Origin: Marinobacter maroccanus
Lineage (GTDB): Bacteria > Pseudomonadota > Gammaproteobacteria > Pseudomonadales > Oleiphilaceae
NCBI RefSeq assembly: GCF_002933275.1
Contig: NZ_PSSX01000021.1
Span: 1-63,149 of the forward strand
Direction: 5' to 3'
Length of the DNA stretch: 63,149 bases
Part shown: in pieces, positions 21,282-30,966 of the stretch
How positions within the stretch are numbered: the stretch's first letter is position 1
Layout of the letters: the number at the start of each line of letters is the position of its first letter
Program-made: the position numbers and the translations under genes
Notes under the pieces: generated by a model
Seen by the model: the letters and a program-made list of their open reading frames with translations, nothing else
Databases searched by the model: none
Told to the model about the DNA's origin: nothing

Positions 21282-22619
21282 ATGACGGCAGACACCATCA
21301 CCGCGGCCGATATCCGCATCAACGCGCGCTGGCTGATTCCAATTGAGCCAGCAGGCACGGTGCTTGAGAATCACGCAGTCATAATCCAGGGTAACCACCT
21401 GGCCGCCATGATCCCCCAGGAGCAGGCGGACCGAACGTTCCGAACCCGTGAAACCGTCGATCTCCCCCGACATGTTGTCATGCCCGGCCTGATCAATATG
21501 CACGGCCACGCGGCCATGACCCTGTTTCGCGGAATGGCGGACGATCTTCCGCTGATGACCTGGCTGAATGATCACATCTGGCCGGCCGAAGGTCGCTTTA
21601 TCAGCGAACAGTTCATTGCCGATGGCACTCAACTGGCGATGGCCGAAATGCTGCGCACCGGAACCACCACGTTTTCGGACATGTATTTCTTTCCGGAAAT
21701 CGCCGCGCAGGTCGCCCACGATGCAGGTATTCGCGCGCAGATCTGTTTTCCACTGCTGGACTTCCCAACGCCCTGGGGCGCCGGCCCGGACGAGTATCTG
21801 AGCAAGGGTGCCGATTTTATAGACACCTGGAAATCCGATGGCTACATCATGCCGGCCATTGGCCCCCATGCTCCCTACACCGTGTCCGACGGCCCAATGG
21901 CCGAAGCTGTCCGGCTTTCCGAGAAAACCGGTGCCGCTATCCAGATACATCTTCATGAAACCGCCTTTGAAGTTGCCGAGGCTACTGAAAAACTGGGCCA
22001 GCGGCCGACGGCCAGGCTGGCGGACCTCGGGGTACTTCGCCCCGAGACCCAGTGCGTGCATATGACCCAGATCGACAGCGGCGATATCAGCCTACTGAAC
22101 CAATCCGGCGCCCATGTCATTCACTGTCCGGAATCGAACCTGAAACTGGCTAGCGGCCTTTGTCCGGTTCAGGAGCTCCTGGATAACGGGATCAATGTCG
22201 CGATTGGCACCGACGGCGCAGCCAGCAACAACGACTTGGATCTGTTTGGAGAGCTCCGCACCGCTGCCATGGTGGCCAAAGTGGTGGCCGGTGATGCCTC
22301 GGCGGTGTCTGCCCATAAAGCCCTGGAAATGGCAACCATCAACGGAGCCCGGGCCCTGGGGCGGGATCATGAGCTTGGGTCACTGGCCGAGGGCAAGCTG
22401 GCGGACATCATTGCCATTGATCTGAGCGACCCGTTCCTGCAGCCAGTCTATGATCCGGCCTCACATCTGGTGTACAGCAACCATGGCCGATCAGTAAGCC
22501 ATAGCTGGATTAACGGCGTACCACAGGTACAGGATGGCCGGCTTACTCGCATTGACGTTGCCGATCTCATGCTCCGGGTGGAAGATTGGGCCGGGCGAAT
22601 CCGTACAAAGGCTGACTAA
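21282..22619 (+). CDS. mtaD: 5-methylthioadenosine / S-adenosylhomocysteine deaminase family amidohydrolase (TRZ/ATZ)
   Basis: A 445-aa metal-dependent amidohydrolase. The zinc ligands are visible: [18 protein letters not shown] (HxH), a central [23 protein letters not shown], and the distal [16 protein letters not shown]. In pseudomonads the equivalent protein deaminates methylthioadenosine to methylthioinosine, feeding methionine salvage, which fits divergence from mtnA. Exact substrate preference (MTA, SAH or other adenosines) is inferred from context. The ATG at 21282 follows AGGA. ubiG begins 36 bp after its stop. Confidence 0.9.
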   Translation: MTADTITAADIRINARWLIPIEPAGTVLENHAVIIQGNHLAAMIPQEQADRTFRTRETVDLPRHVVMPGLINMHGHAAMTLFRGMADDLPLMTWLNDHIWPAEGRFISEQFIADGTQLAMAEMLRTGTTTFSDMYFFPEIAAQVAHDAGIRAQICFPLLDFPTPWGAGPDEYLSKGADFIDTWKSDGYIMPAIGPHAPYTVSDGPMAEAVRLSEKTGAAIQIHLHETAFEVAEATEKLGQRPTARLADLGVLRPETQCVHMTQIDSGDISLLNQSGAHVIHCPESNLKLASGLCPVQELLDNGINVAIGTDGAASNNDLDLFGELRTAAMVAKVVAGDASAVSAHKALEMATINGARALGRDHELGSLAEGKLADIIAIDLSDPFLQPVYDPASHLVYSNHGRSVSHSWINGVPQVQDGRLTRIDVADLMLRVEDWAGRIRTKAD

Positions 22620-22654
22620 CCGATTTCCTATTGATTCACCAGGCAGAACCAACC

Positions 22655-23371
22655 ATGACAAACCAGAATGTAGACCGGAACGAGATCGCCAAATTCGAAG
22701 CCCTGGCCAGCCGCTGGTGGGACCCGTCGAGCGAATTCAAGCCGCTGCACGACATCAACCCGCTGCGCCTGAACTACATTGATGAGCGAGTCTCCCTGGC
22801 CGGCAAACGCGCTCTGGACGTCGGCTGCGGTGGCGGCCTCCTGTCAGAGGGCATGGCCCAGCGTGGGGCCCATGTTACCGGCATCGACATGGGCGAGGCG
22901 CCCCTCGCGGTCGCGCGGTTGCATGGCATGGAGAGCGGTGTGAACGTGGATTATCGGCAGATCACCGTCGAGGAGCTGGCACAGGACAGCGAGCATGCGG
23001 GCCAATACGATGTTGTCACTTGCCTGGAAATGCTGGAGCACGTCCCGGATCCGGCATCGGTAATCAAGGCATGTGCCGCCATGCTGAAACCAGGCGGCCA
23101 TCTGTTTGTCTCGACCATCAACCGCAACCCCAAGTCGTTCCTGTTTGCGATTGTCGGCGCCGAATACGTGCTTCGGTTGCTGCCAAAGGGCACACACGAA
23201 TGGAAAAAGTTTATCCGGCCTTCGGAAATGTCCGACCACCTGCGCCACGCCGGTCTGGATGTCCGGGAGCTGACCGGGATGACTTACAACCCGATCACCA
23301 AGGTCTACAGACTGGGCCGGGACGTGGACGTCAATTACCTGATGCACGCCAGGGATATCCGTGAAGCCTGA
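22655..23371 (+). CDS. ubiG: Ubiquinone biosynthesis O-methyltransferase UbiG
   Basis: The 238-aa SAM-dependent methyltransferase does both O-methylations in ubiquinone synthesis. [20 protein letters not shown] and [15 protein letters not shown] are UbiG hallmarks; the SAM motif is [16 protein letters not shown] start at the ATG at 22655 because E. coli UbiG begins in the same context (NHNVDHEEIAKFE); a TTG at 22631 is the only alternative. It overlaps mupP by 11 bp. Confidence 0.96.
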   Translation: MTNQNVDRNEIAKFEALASRWWDPSSEFKPLHDINPLRLNYIDERVSLAGKRALDVGCGGGLLSEGMAQRGAHVTGIDMGEAPLAVARLHGMESGVNVDYRQITVEELAQDSEHAGQYDVVTCLEMLEHVPDPASVIKACAAMLKPGGHLFVSTINRNPKSFLFAIVGAEYVLRLLPKGTHEWKKFIRPSEMSDHLRHAGLDVRELTGMTYNPITKVYRLGRDVDVNYLMHARDIREA

Positions 23372-24032
23372 AAACACTCAACAAACCTCGGCGGTCCTGT
23401 TTGACCTGGATGGAACGCTGATCGACACGGCACCGGACTTTATCCGCTGCCTGAATCAGTTGAGGGAACAGCACGGACTGCCTGCCCTGCCCCCGGAGCA
23501 CATTCGCCGCTCGGTCTCCAACGGCGCCAGGGCGATGATCCGGGTCGGTTTCGGCCTGGAGCCGGAACATCCGGAGTATCTGGAAAAGCACACCGCGTTC
23601 CTCGACCTTTATGAGGCCGGCGTAGCGGTGGAAACCACCCTTTTCGAGGGCATGGACGAACTCCTCAAAGCCCTCGAGGAGCAAGGCATCCCTTGGGGCA
23701 TTGTCACCAACAAGCCCGCCCGTTTCGCGGTTCCGCTTATTGAAGCTCTGAATCTGGCGGACCGCTGCGCAGCTCTGGTATGCCCTGATCACGTCGCACA
23801 GCGCAAACCTCACCCGGAGGCCCTGTTTCTGGCCTGCCAGCAGATGGGCACCGATCCGGGCGCTGGCATTTACGTTGGCGACCACGAACGGGACATCGAG
23901 GCCGGGCGCAATGCCGGCATGAAAACTATCGCAGTCCGCTACGGTTATATCGAGGAGCCGGAAGCCATTGACCTGTGGCAAGCGGACCTCATCGCTGACA
24001 CCGTCACGGACCTGGCAAAGCTGTTACAATAA
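23361..24032 (+). CDS. mupP: HAD phosphatase, probable N-acetylmuramic acid 6-phosphate phosphatase MupP
   Basis: The 223-aa HAD-IA phosphatase has the catalytic [13 protein letters not shown], the threonine motif VTNKPARFA, and the [15 protein letters not shown] metal motif. Such proteins are usually labelled phosphoglycolate phosphatase (Gph). The order mtaD-ubiG-this gene-yciK is that of Pseudomonas, where the gene product is MupP. MupP dephosphorylates MurNAc-6-P in cell-wall recycling by the AnmK-MupP-AmgK-MurU route. Residues such as GARAM and YGYI near the end fit MupP as I remember it. The GTG start overlaps ubiG, with AGGGA upstream. Confidence 0.82.
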   Translation: MKPENTQQTSAVLFDLDGTLIDTAPDFIRCLNQLREQHGLPALPPEHIRRSVSNGARAMIRVGFGLEPEHPEYLEKHTAFLDLYEAGVAVETTLFEGMDELLKALEEQGIPWGIVTNKPARFAVPLIEALNLADRCAALVCPDHVAQRKPHPEALFLACQQMGTDPGAGIYVGDHERDIEAGRNAGMKTIAVRYGYIEEPEAIDLWQADLIADTVTDLAKLLQ

Positions 24033-24089
24033 GGCATCAAATTTAGGATCCGGTGTTCAGCCGGTAACAGCCTGACACGGAGACAGGTT

Positions 24090-24839
24090 ATGCATGATTA
24101 CCAAGCACCCGCCGATCTTCTGAAAGACCGTATCGTTATGGTGACGGGTGCCGGCAGCGGCATTGGCCGGGCCGCAGCGAAAGCCTATGCCGCCCACGGT
24201 GCGACCGTCGTACTGGTTGGCCGAACTGTCGGTAAGCTGGAAACGGTTTACGATGAAATCGAGGCCGCTGGCCATCCGAAGCCAGCGATCGTGCCCATGA
24301 ACTTTGAGGGCGCGGCGGTGAAGGATTACGAAGAACTGGCCATGACGCTGGAAGACAACTTCGGCCAACTGGACGGTTTACTGCACAACGCGGCCATCCT
24401 GGGCGATCGCAGCCCGGTGGAACTGTATGACCCGGAAACCTGGAACAAGGTCATGCACGTGAATGCGACAGCTCCGTTTCTGCTCAGCCGGGCCATGATC
24501 CCCCTGCTGCGCAAATCCGACGATGCGTCGGTGGTTTTCACCTCTTCCGGTGTCGGCCGGAAAGCCAAAGCCTACTGGGGCGCCTACGCGGTCTCCAAGT
24601 TTGCGGTTGAAGGCCTCAGCCAGTTGCTGTCCGAAGAGCTGGATGATGAACGCCACAATGTCCGGGTGAACAGTCTGAACCCCGGCGCCACCCGTACCAA
24701 TATGAGAGCCCACGCCTACCCGGCGGAGAACCCGCAGCAGAATCCGGCACCGGAAGACCTGATGCCGATTTACCTGTACCTCATGGGCAAGGACAGCCAG
24801 GGCGTTAACGGCCAGAAACTGGACGCACAGCCGAAATAA
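24090..24839 (+). CDS. yciK: YciK-type short-chain dehydrogenase/reductase
   Basis: The 249-aa SDR has the cofactor motif TGAGSGIGRAAA (residues about 19-30), NAAI, catalytic serine in VVFTSSGVGRKAKAYWGAYA, and the Y-x3-K pair in YAVSK. The insert GVGRKAKAYWG and gene position match YciK. No physiological substrate is established. A good GGAGACAGG precedes the start. The stop codon overlaps the next start by one base, so it opens a compact operon running to rdgC. Confidence 0.9.
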   Translation: MHDYQAPADLLKDRIVMVTGAGSGIGRAAAKAYAAHGATVVLVGRTVGKLETVYDEIEAAGHPKPAIVPMNFEGAAVKDYEELAMTLEDNFGQLDGLLHNAAILGDRSPVELYDPETWNKVMHVNATAPFLLSRAMIPLLRKSDDASVVFTSSGVGRKAKAYWGAYAVSKFAVEGLSQLLSEELDDERHNVRVNSLNPGATRTNMRAHAYPAENPQQNPAPEDLMPIYLYLMGKDSQGVNGQKLDAQPK

Positions 24840-25072
24840 TGGAACTGCTTTTCTACACAACATCCCAGTGCCATTTGTGCGAACTGGCCGAAGCCCTGCT
24901 TGTAAATACGCCGATGCCGGAACCAATACCGGTAGACGTAGTGGACATTGCCCAGTCCGAAGAGCTGGTGGAGCGCTACGGCACCCGGATACCGGTGCTG
25001 CGGCGCAACGATACCGGTGCGGAACTGGACTGGCCTTTCACCAGGGATGAATTACTCACATTCCTGCAATGA
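24839..25072 (+). CDS. Glutaredoxin-like thioredoxin-fold protein
   Basis: The 77-aa glutaredoxin-family protein (DUF836 type) has the redox pair CHLC in FYTTSQCHLCELAEALL and the cis-proline segment TRIPVLRR. It is cytoplasmic, with no leader. It is coupled to yciK by a 1-bp overlap and lies just ahead of the peroxide-stress gene yaaA, so a thiol or peroxide-defence role is plausible but inferred. Confidence 0.88.
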   Translation: MELLFYTTSQCHLCELAEALLVNTPMPEPIPVDVVDIAQSEELVERYGTRIPVLRRNDTGAELDWPFTRDELLTFLQ

Positions 25073-25084
25073 GGATTGCCTGAC

Positions 25085-25855
25085 ATGCTGATGGTTATTT
25101 CCCCTGCGAAAACGCTGGACTACGAAAGTCCCCTGGCGACCAACACTTATACCCAGCCGGAGTTCCTTGAGGACGCCTGCGAGCTGGTCGACCAGCTAAA
25201 GGAACTCGAGCCGCATCAGATCAGCAATCTGATGAGCATCAGCGACAAGCTGGGCCAATTGAATGCTGAGCGCTTCCAGAACTGGCACACGCCGTTCACC
25301 CACGACAATGCCCGCCAGGCTGTAATGGCTTTCAAGGGCGATGTCTATACCGGCCTGGACGCCGAGAGCTTTAGCGAGCAGGACTTCGAGTTTGCTCAGC
25401 AACACCTGCGAATGCTTTCCGGCCTTTACGGGGTTCTGAAACCGCTGGACCTGATGCAGCCCTATCGCCTGGAGATGGGCACCCGGTTCGAGAACAACCG
25501 TGGCAAGGACCTGTATGCGTTCTGGGGCAACAAGATTACGAACGAGATCAACCGGCTGCTGGCAGACGACGACGGCGTACTGGTAAACCTCGCCTCCAAT
25601 GAATATTTCAAAAGCGTAAAGAAGAAAGACCTTGAAGGTCGGCTGGTCACCCCCCAATTCAAGGACTGGAAGAATGGTCAGTATAAGATGATCAGCTTCT
25701 ACGCCAAGAAAGCCCGCGGCCTGATGTGTCGATTCGCCATCCAGAACCGCATTACCCAGGCCGACGACCTCAAGGGGTTCAACCTCGAAGGCTATTACTT
25801 CAGCGAAGACCAATCCGATAAGAACAACTGGGTTTTCCTGCGGGATGAACAGTAA
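25085..25855 (+). CDS. yaaA: Peroxide stress protein YaaA (UPF0246)
   Basis: About 256 aa. [16 protein letters not shown] at the N terminus, [16 protein letters not shown] in the middle, and [22 protein letters not shown] are YaaA signatures. In E. coli YaaA lowers free intracellular iron and limits Fenton damage during peroxide stress. I start at the ATG at 25085, preceded by GAGGA; the in-frame TTG at 25076 is less likely. Confidence 0.95.
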   Translation: MLMVISPAKTLDYESPLATNTYTQPEFLEDACELVDQLKELEPHQISNLMSISDKLGQLNAERFQNWHTPFTHDNARQAVMAFKGDVYTGLDAESFSEQDFEFAQQHLRMLSGLYGVLKPLDLMQPYRLEMGTRFENNRGKDLYAFWGNKITNEINRLLADDDGVLVNLASNEYFKSVKKKDLEGRLVTPQFKDWKNGQYKMISFYAKKARGLMCRFAIQNRITQADDLKGFNLEGYYFSEDQSDKNNWVFLRDEQ

Positions 25856-25879
25856 TCCACGTTGATATCGGAGTAAGCA

Positions 25880-26080
25880 ATGAACGAAGCAGTGTTTTCC
25901 CAGATCGCCATGCTGGTGTTTCTGACAGGCCTGATTGTCTGGATGGGTATCATCGTCTGGGATCTGGCCAAGAAATCCCAGGCCGGAAGATTCGGCACCA
26001 TCGCCCTGTTTACGGTTCTGGGCGCCGGCGTTGTGGGCTTTATTATCAAAACCGTACTCGTAGAGATCATGCAAATATGA
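25880..26080 (+). CDS. DUF2788 small membrane protein
   Basis: A 66-aa protein with two predicted membrane helices, about residues 8-27 (IAMLVFLTGLIVWMGIIVWD) and 42-60 (ALFTVLGAGVVGFIIKTVLV), joined by a short positively charged loop KKSQAGR. It matches DUF2788, which has no known function. It lies inside the yciK-rdgC operon, 19 bp ahead of rdgC. Confidence 0.85.
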   Translation: MNEAVFSQIAMLVFLTGLIVWMGIIVWDLAKKSQAGRFGTIALFTVLGAGVVGFIIKTVLVEIMQI

Positions 26081-26099
26081 AAGACAAGGACCAGCCCTG

Positions 26100-27026
26100 A
26101 TGTGGTTTCGCAACGCCCGCGTATTCCGTTTTACCAAACCGTTTGATATCTCCGCCGAAGAGCTGGAGGAAAAACTGCAGGCCGACGCCTTCAAACCCTG
26201 CGGCCCCCAGGAAACCAGCCGTCAGGGCTGGGTTCCGCCCCTGGGCAAGCATGGAGAACAGCTGGTTCATAGCGCCAACGGCTATCACCTGATTGCTTTA
26301 CGCAAGGAAGAGAAGATTCTTCCGGGCCCGGTAGTGAAGGAAGCCGTTGAAGAGAAAGCAGAAGCGATCGAATTCGAGCAGGGCCGCAAGGTCCGGCGCA
26401 AGGAAAAAGACGAAATCAAGGAACAGGTGATGCTGGAGATGCTGCCCCAGGCGTTCTCCAAGAACCGTCGGTGCTTCGCTTACCTCGCCCCTCAGGACGG
26501 CGTTCTGGTCGTGGACGCCGGCTCCGCCAAACAGGCGGAAGATCTGGCCTCCACCCTGCGCAAAAGCCTGGGCTCGCTACCGGTTCGCCCGCCCGCCGTG
26601 GAACAGGCGCCCGCCTTCACCTTTACCGGCTGGCTTAACGAATCCATCGATCTGCCTGGCAAGGTGGTTCTCGGCAGTGAATGTGAGCTGAAAGATCCGT
26701 CGGAAGATGGTGGCGTGGTGCGTTGCAAGGGCCTGGATCTGAAAGCGGATGAAATCCGCAACCATCTCGATGCAGGCATGCAGGTGACCAAACTGTCCCT
26801 GACCTGGGACGACAATGTGTCCTTCGTGCTGGATGAAGAACTGGGTATTCGTCGCCTGAAATTCGGCGAAACGCTTCAGGATCAACTGGACGACGTCGAC
26901 GTGGACGATGCCGCTGCCAAGTTTGACGCAGCATTCACGCTGATGACCCTGGAACTGTCTCGATTGATTCCGGGACTCCTTGAAGCACTGGGTGGTGAAG
27001 ACCGCTCAGCGATTGTCGAAGAATAA
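26100..27026 (+). CDS. rdgC: Recombination-associated protein RdgC
   Basis: The 308-aa protein has the RdgC N terminus MWFRNARVFRFTKPF and internal GWVPPLGKHGEQLVHSANG. RdgC forms a ring-shaped dimer on DNA, binds without sequence specificity and competes with RecA. A clear AAGGA site lies ahead of the ATG. It ends the operon and is followed by a hairpin terminator 13 bp later. Confidence 0.96.
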   Translation: MWFRNARVFRFTKPFDISAEELEEKLQADAFKPCGPQETSRQGWVPPLGKHGEQLVHSANGYHLIALRKEEKILPGPVVKEAVEEKAEAIEFEQGRKVRRKEKDEIKEQVMLEMLPQAFSKNRRCFAYLAPQDGVLVVDAGSAKQAEDLASTLRKSLGSLPVRPPAVEQAPAFTFTGWLNESIDLPGKVVLGSECELKDPSEDGGVVRCKGLDLKADEIRNHLDAGMQVTKLSLTWDDNVSFVLDEELGIRRLKFGETLQDQLDDVDVDDAAAKFDAAFTLMTLELSRLIPGLLEALGGEDRSAIVEE

Positions 27027-27038
27027 AGCCGAGAACCC

Positions 27039-27071
27039 GGGGTCAGATGAACTGTCCATCTGACCCCTTTT
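27039..27071 (+). terminator. Terminator hairpin between rdgC and the convergent acetyltransferase gene (REP-like)
   Basis: GGGGTCAGATG (27039..27049) and CATCTGACCCC (27057..27067) form a perfect 11-bp stem with a 7-nt loop, followed by TTTT. It can end rdgC transcription, and perhaps works in both directions. The stem sequence also resembles extragenic palindromes of the GGGGTCAGA type that I associate with REP-associated transposases, so it may have been a mobile palindrome that took on terminator function. Confidence 0.8.
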
Positions 27072-27081
27072 CCCGAACCGC

Positions 27082-29826
27082 TCAGTGAGCGCTTTTGCCC
27101 AACCGCTCTCGCTGCCAGTCTTTTTCCGGTTCATTCAGAACCAGCCGCAGATCCATGACTTCCTCTTCGGTGTTGAACTTGATCTCAAAACCCAGGTGTT
27201 CCGCAAGCTGCAGCATGGGACGGTTGTCCGGCAGCACATTGCCAACCATCTCCATGGTGCCCCGGGCACGACAGTAATCGATCATCTTCTGCATCAGGGC
27301 AACGCCAAGGCCCTCCCCTTTCATTTTGTCATGAACCATCACCGCGAACTCGCACTGCAGGTTGTCGGCGTCGGTCCAGGTGCGCACGGTTCCCAAGGTC
27401 TCTTCCCCTTCACCGTCTTCCCTGGGGGCATTGGCTATGAACACCATTTCCCGGTCGTAATCAATCTGCACCATCTGGGCTACGTCTTCCCGGGAAAAAT
27501 GCTTCCGGTACTGGAAGAACCGGTAGCGAATGGACTCCGGTGACTGTAATTCGTGGAACGCCCGGTGGGCGGGCTCATCCTCAGCCAACACGGGACGGAT
27601 GATGACCCGGCGGCCAGATTTAGGCAGCACAATCCATTCCTCCAGTTCCCGCGGGTATGGCTGAATGATGGGCCGGCCCGGCTTGTCGGCCAGATTGATG
27701 GCGATATTCACGGCCACGGCCCCCTGCTCGTTGAACAGCAACGGCGAGATCTCCAGACCCTGAATCTCCGGAATGTCGATGACGATCTGGGAGAGGGTGA
27801 CCAGGGTCTCGGACACCGCCCGGATATCCTCTTCCGGCTTCAGGCTGTGCTCTTTCAGCAGCTTGTACATGTAGGTACGGCGCAGGAGTTCACGGGCCAG
27901 AACCATATTCAGAGGCGGCAATGCGATCTGCCGATCGGTCATCACGTTTATCTGCGCGCCGGCGGCACCGCACACCACAAGTGGGCCGAACAGGGCGTCC
28001 CGGGTAATGCCGACGCTGAATTCGATCCCACCCACGTGCTGATAGGAACGCTGAACCGCAAACCCGAGAAAGCCACTGTCCGGAAAGTGGCTCTGGTATT
28101 CCTCCATCAGGTAGCGACAGGAATCCATGATGGCCGCTTCGCTGTTGAGCTTCTGTACCGTGCCCTTGTAACGACGCTGGGTTGGACTCAGATCCAGGAA
28201 AGGATGGCAGGCCTGCTCATGAATGATCGTAATATCGATGGGACGCCGCTCCACCGCGAATACCTCCAGGACCTCTTCCATGTCGTCGCAGTACATGGTG
28301 TCGATGGTGCTGATGCCATAATCCCGCACCAGATCCCGGGCTTCCCGGTTTGACAGGTGATACCGCCCTGCGCGCAGTGCCCTGCTGACCACATGTCGGG
28401 TGTGGGTCCGGTCAGCAAAGTGATCGGTAAAGGATTCGGGCGTTTCCGTGAGCAGCCGCTGAACCCTCTGGTGGCGAACATGCTGCATGAATGCCATGAC
28501 GGCTTTCTCGGGATTGAAGAACGATGGCAACCCGGCACGGTAGAACTCTTCCCGGGCATCCATCACCGTGCTCTGGCCAAGCCAGCAGGTAAACACGTTC
28601 AGGCGAGTGCCCTTGGAGGCCTGTACCACCGCATCCGCAATCTGTAGGCTGTCCTCGGTCAGGCTCGGGGCATACATCACCAGAACGTTGGCCACTTCCG
28701 GATCCTTGGCCAGGATCTTGATGGCCTTGCCATACAACTCCGGCGAGGCATCGTAGTTGAGGTCAATCGGGTTCTTGCGGGTCCAGTAAGGTGGCAGCAG
28801 CTCGGCCAGGGCCTCGACACTGGAATTCGACAGCTCCGCGAGTTCACCCCCCAGGTCCGCCAACCGGTCCACAGCCAACACGCCCGGGCCAACACCGTTG
28901 GCCATGATCGCCAGCGTCTCACGGCGCAAAGGGCGCATTCGAGTTAATGTCTCGAGCGCATCGAACATCTGGCCAAGACCATCCACCCGAAGCACACCGG
29001 CCCGCTGGAGCATGGCATCGTAGATCGGATCACTGCGTTTCAATCCATCTGGCAGGTCATGGGGAAACCACTCCGACTCCGGAACCCGGCCAGACTTTAC
29101 TGCAATCACTGGTTTTGTGCGGGAGGCCACCCGCACAGCCGACATGAAACGACGGGCATTGGGGATATTCTCGATGTGCAGGAGAATCGCACGGGTCTGG
29201 GTGTCCTGGGCCAGATAGTCGATCAGGTCGTCGTGATCGATATCCATGCCATCGCCCAGGGTCAGGAAGTAGGAAAACCCCACGCCCCGGGCGAACGCCC
29301 AGTCTATGACCGAACTGGCAATGGTGCCGGACTGGCCAACGAAGGCAACCCGGCCCGGGATCGCGCCCATGTGGGCGTAGGTAGCGTTCAGGCTGCGGGC
29401 CGGAACCATCAGGCCGATTGTGTTGGGGCCAAGCACCCGAATACCGGTCTCCCTGGCAGCCTCGCGTACAGAGTACATCAGAGGCTGACCGGTTTTACTG
29501 TGAGTTCGGGACATACCGCCGGTCATAACGATGGCGGTGCGCACCCCGGCTTCCCCCAACCGCTTGATGGTCTTGGCCACGGTATCCGGCGGCGTACAGA
29601 TGATTGCCAGATCCGGAGAAAAATCCATTTTCGAGACTTTTTTGACGCAAGGCACACCGTGCACGTTGTCGTAATCGTTCTGGTTAACGACCAGCAGACG
29701 CCCCGGATACCCGCCCCCCATCAGGTTCCGCAATACCATACCGCCAAGGTTGTCTGCCCGCTCCGACGCACCGATCACCGCAATGGATGCGGGATTGAAC
29801 AGGCTCTCCAGATACCGGGTGCTCAA
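27082..29826 (-). CDS. Protein lysine acetyltransferase of the Pat/PatZ type (NDP-forming acyl-CoA synthetase-like + GNAT)
   Basis: A 914-aa fusion. Residues 1-450 are a CoA-binding Rossmann domain (PASIAVIGASERADNLGGMV) and succinyl-CoA-ligase-like domains. About 480-700 is an ATP-grasp region, and about 740-890 is a GNAT acetyltransferase (MVHDKMKGEGLGVALMQKMI is the acetyl-CoA loop). This matches Salmonella Pat and E. coli PatZ, which acetylate lysines of acetyl-CoA synthetase and other proteins. The start is a TTG with AAAGGAG upstream. It is divergent from a deacetylase-like gene, 207 bp apart. Confidence 0.9.
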   Translation of the reverse strand: MSTRYLESLFNPASIAVIGASERADNLGGMVLRNLMGGGYPGRLLVVNQNDYDNVHGVPCVKKVSKMDFSPDLAIICTPPDTVAKTIKRLGEAGVRTAIVMTGGMSRTHSKTGQPLMYSVREAARETGIRVLGPNTIGLMVPARSLNATYAHMGAIPGRVAFVGQSGTIASSVIDWAFARGVGFSYFLTLGDGMDIDHDDLIDYLAQDTQTRAILLHIENIPNARRFMSAVRVASRTKPVIAVKSGRVPESEWFPHDLPDGLKRSDPIYDAMLQRAGVLRVDGLGQMFDALETLTRMRPLRRETLAIMANGVGPGVLAVDRLADLGGELAELSNSSVEALAELLPPYWTRKNPIDLNYDASPELYGKAIKILAKDPEVANVLVMYAPSLTEDSLQIADAVVQASKGTRLNVFTCWLGQSTVMDAREEFYRAGLPSFFNPEKAVMAFMQHVRHQRVQRLLTETPESFTDHFADRTHTRHVVSRALRAGRYHLSNREARDLVRDYGISTIDTMYCDDMEEVLEVFAVERRPIDITIIHEQACHPFLDLSPTQRRYKGTVQKLNSEAAIMDSCRYLMEEYQSHFPDSGFLGFAVQRSYQHVGGIEFSVGITRDALFGPLVVCGAAGAQINVMTDRQIALPPLNMVLARELLRRTYMYKLLKEHSLKPEEDIRAVSETLVTLSQIVIDIPEIQGLEISPLLFNEQGAVAVNIAINLADKPGRPIIQPYPRELEEWIVLPKSGRRVIIRPVLAEDEPAHRAFHELQSPESIRYRFFQYRKHFSREDVAQMVQIDYDREMVFIANAPREDGEGEETLGTVRTWTDADNLQCEFAVMVHDKMKGEGLGVALMQKMIDYCRARGTMEMVGNVLPDNRPMLQLAEHLGFEIKFNTEEEVMDLRLVLNEPEKDWQRERLGKSAH

Positions 29827-30033
29827 GCTGACTCTCCTTTATGGGTGGCCGGCAGGCCGTTGGGAAATAAATGTAATAAAACAGGTTACTTATGAGTGTA
29901 ACCCTATCTTAGGCCCTGATCCCCCGATGTGAAATGACTATCGCCCCTATAAGACCAAAGAAACACGGCATCGTGCAGTTTTCCCTGATAAGCTTGAAGA
30001 AAATACAAGCATATCGAAGGCAGTCCGAGACGT

Positions 30034-30960
30034 ATGACCACGGCATTCTTTTCCCACGATGACTTCATGAAACACAACATGGGGCCAGAGCATCCGGAAA
30101 GCCCTGAACGGCTGGCAGCTATTATCAGCTACCTGGCCGATACCGGCCTCGATCAGAAGCTCGACTGGGTCCGGCCGGAAGAGATCACCCGCGACCAGCT
30201 ACTGACGGTGCACCCTGAAAAGTACCTGCATCAACTCGACCTGATGCAACCAACAAGGGGCCGCGTGTTTACCGATCCGGATACTGCCATGATGCCAGAC
30301 ACCCTGCGGGCAGCCCGCCTGGCGGCTGGTGCCAATGTCCAGGCCGTGGATATGGTCATGAGCAGCCAGGTAACCAACGCGTTTGTTTGCGCACGGCCGC
30401 CCGGGCACCATGCCGAGCGAGCGAAGTCCATGGGATTCTGTTTCTACAACAACGTCGCCCTGGCCGCCATGCGTGCCCTCACCTTCCACCACCTTGAGCG
30501 GGTCGCGATCATCGATTTCGACGTACACCAGGGTAACGGCACGGTGGATATTGTTGGTGGTGACGAGCGCATCCTGATGTGCTCCAGCTTCCAGCACCCG
30601 TTCTACCCACATTCCCACGTGCACCGTCAGGCTGACAACATCGTGAACATTCCGATCGAGGCCAACTGTTCTTCTGAAGAGTATCGAAAGCGGGTAGAGG
30701 CAGGCTGGCTGAAGCGGCTGAACGACTTCAAACCCCAACTGATCCTGATTTCCGCGGGTTTTGATGCCCACAGGCTGGACCCGATGGCAGAACTGAACCT
30801 GGATACCGAAGACTACCGCTGGCTGACGGAAATGATTGTGGGCGTCGCCCACGAGCACAGCAACGATCGCATCATTTCGACGCTGGAAGGCGGATACCAC
30901 CTGAGGGCCCTGGCGGAAAGCGTCAATGCCCACCTGGAAGTGCTTGACTCGGTTTACTGA
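30034..30960 (+). CDS. Histone deacetylase family (class II-like) deacetylase/amidohydrolase
   Basis: The 308-aa protein has the zinc-hydrolase signatures of the HDAC/acetoin-utilisation superfamily: RPPGHHAERAKSMGFC with the His-His pair, IIDFDVHQGNGT with zinc ligands Asp and His, and SAGFDAHRLDP with the third ligand. Bacterial members remove acetyl groups from lysines or small amines. It is divergent from a Pat-type acetyltransferase, so a protein-acetylation role is attractive but inferred. Its stop lies 6 bp from the end of the convergent motY. Confidence 0.9.
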   Translation: MTTAFFSHDDFMKHNMGPEHPESPERLAAIISYLADTGLDQKLDWVRPEEITRDQLLTVHPEKYLHQLDLMQPTRGRVFTDPDTAMMPDTLRAARLAAGANVQAVDMVMSSQVTNAFVCARPPGHHAERAKSMGFCFYNNVALAAMRALTFHHLERVAIIDFDVHQGNGTVDIVGGDERILMCSSFQHPFYPHSHVHRQADNIVNIPIEANCSSEEYRKRVEAGWLKRLNDFKPQLILISAGFDAHRLDPMAELNLDTEDYRWLTEMIVGVAHEHSNDRIISTLEGGYHLRALAESVNAHLEVLDSVY

Positions 30961-30966
30961 ATCCGA

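Noticed and set aside
25196..26194. Minus-strand frame across yaaA and DUF2788
   Set aside because: It covers two genuine genes and an intergenic gap in antisense and matches nothing recognisable.
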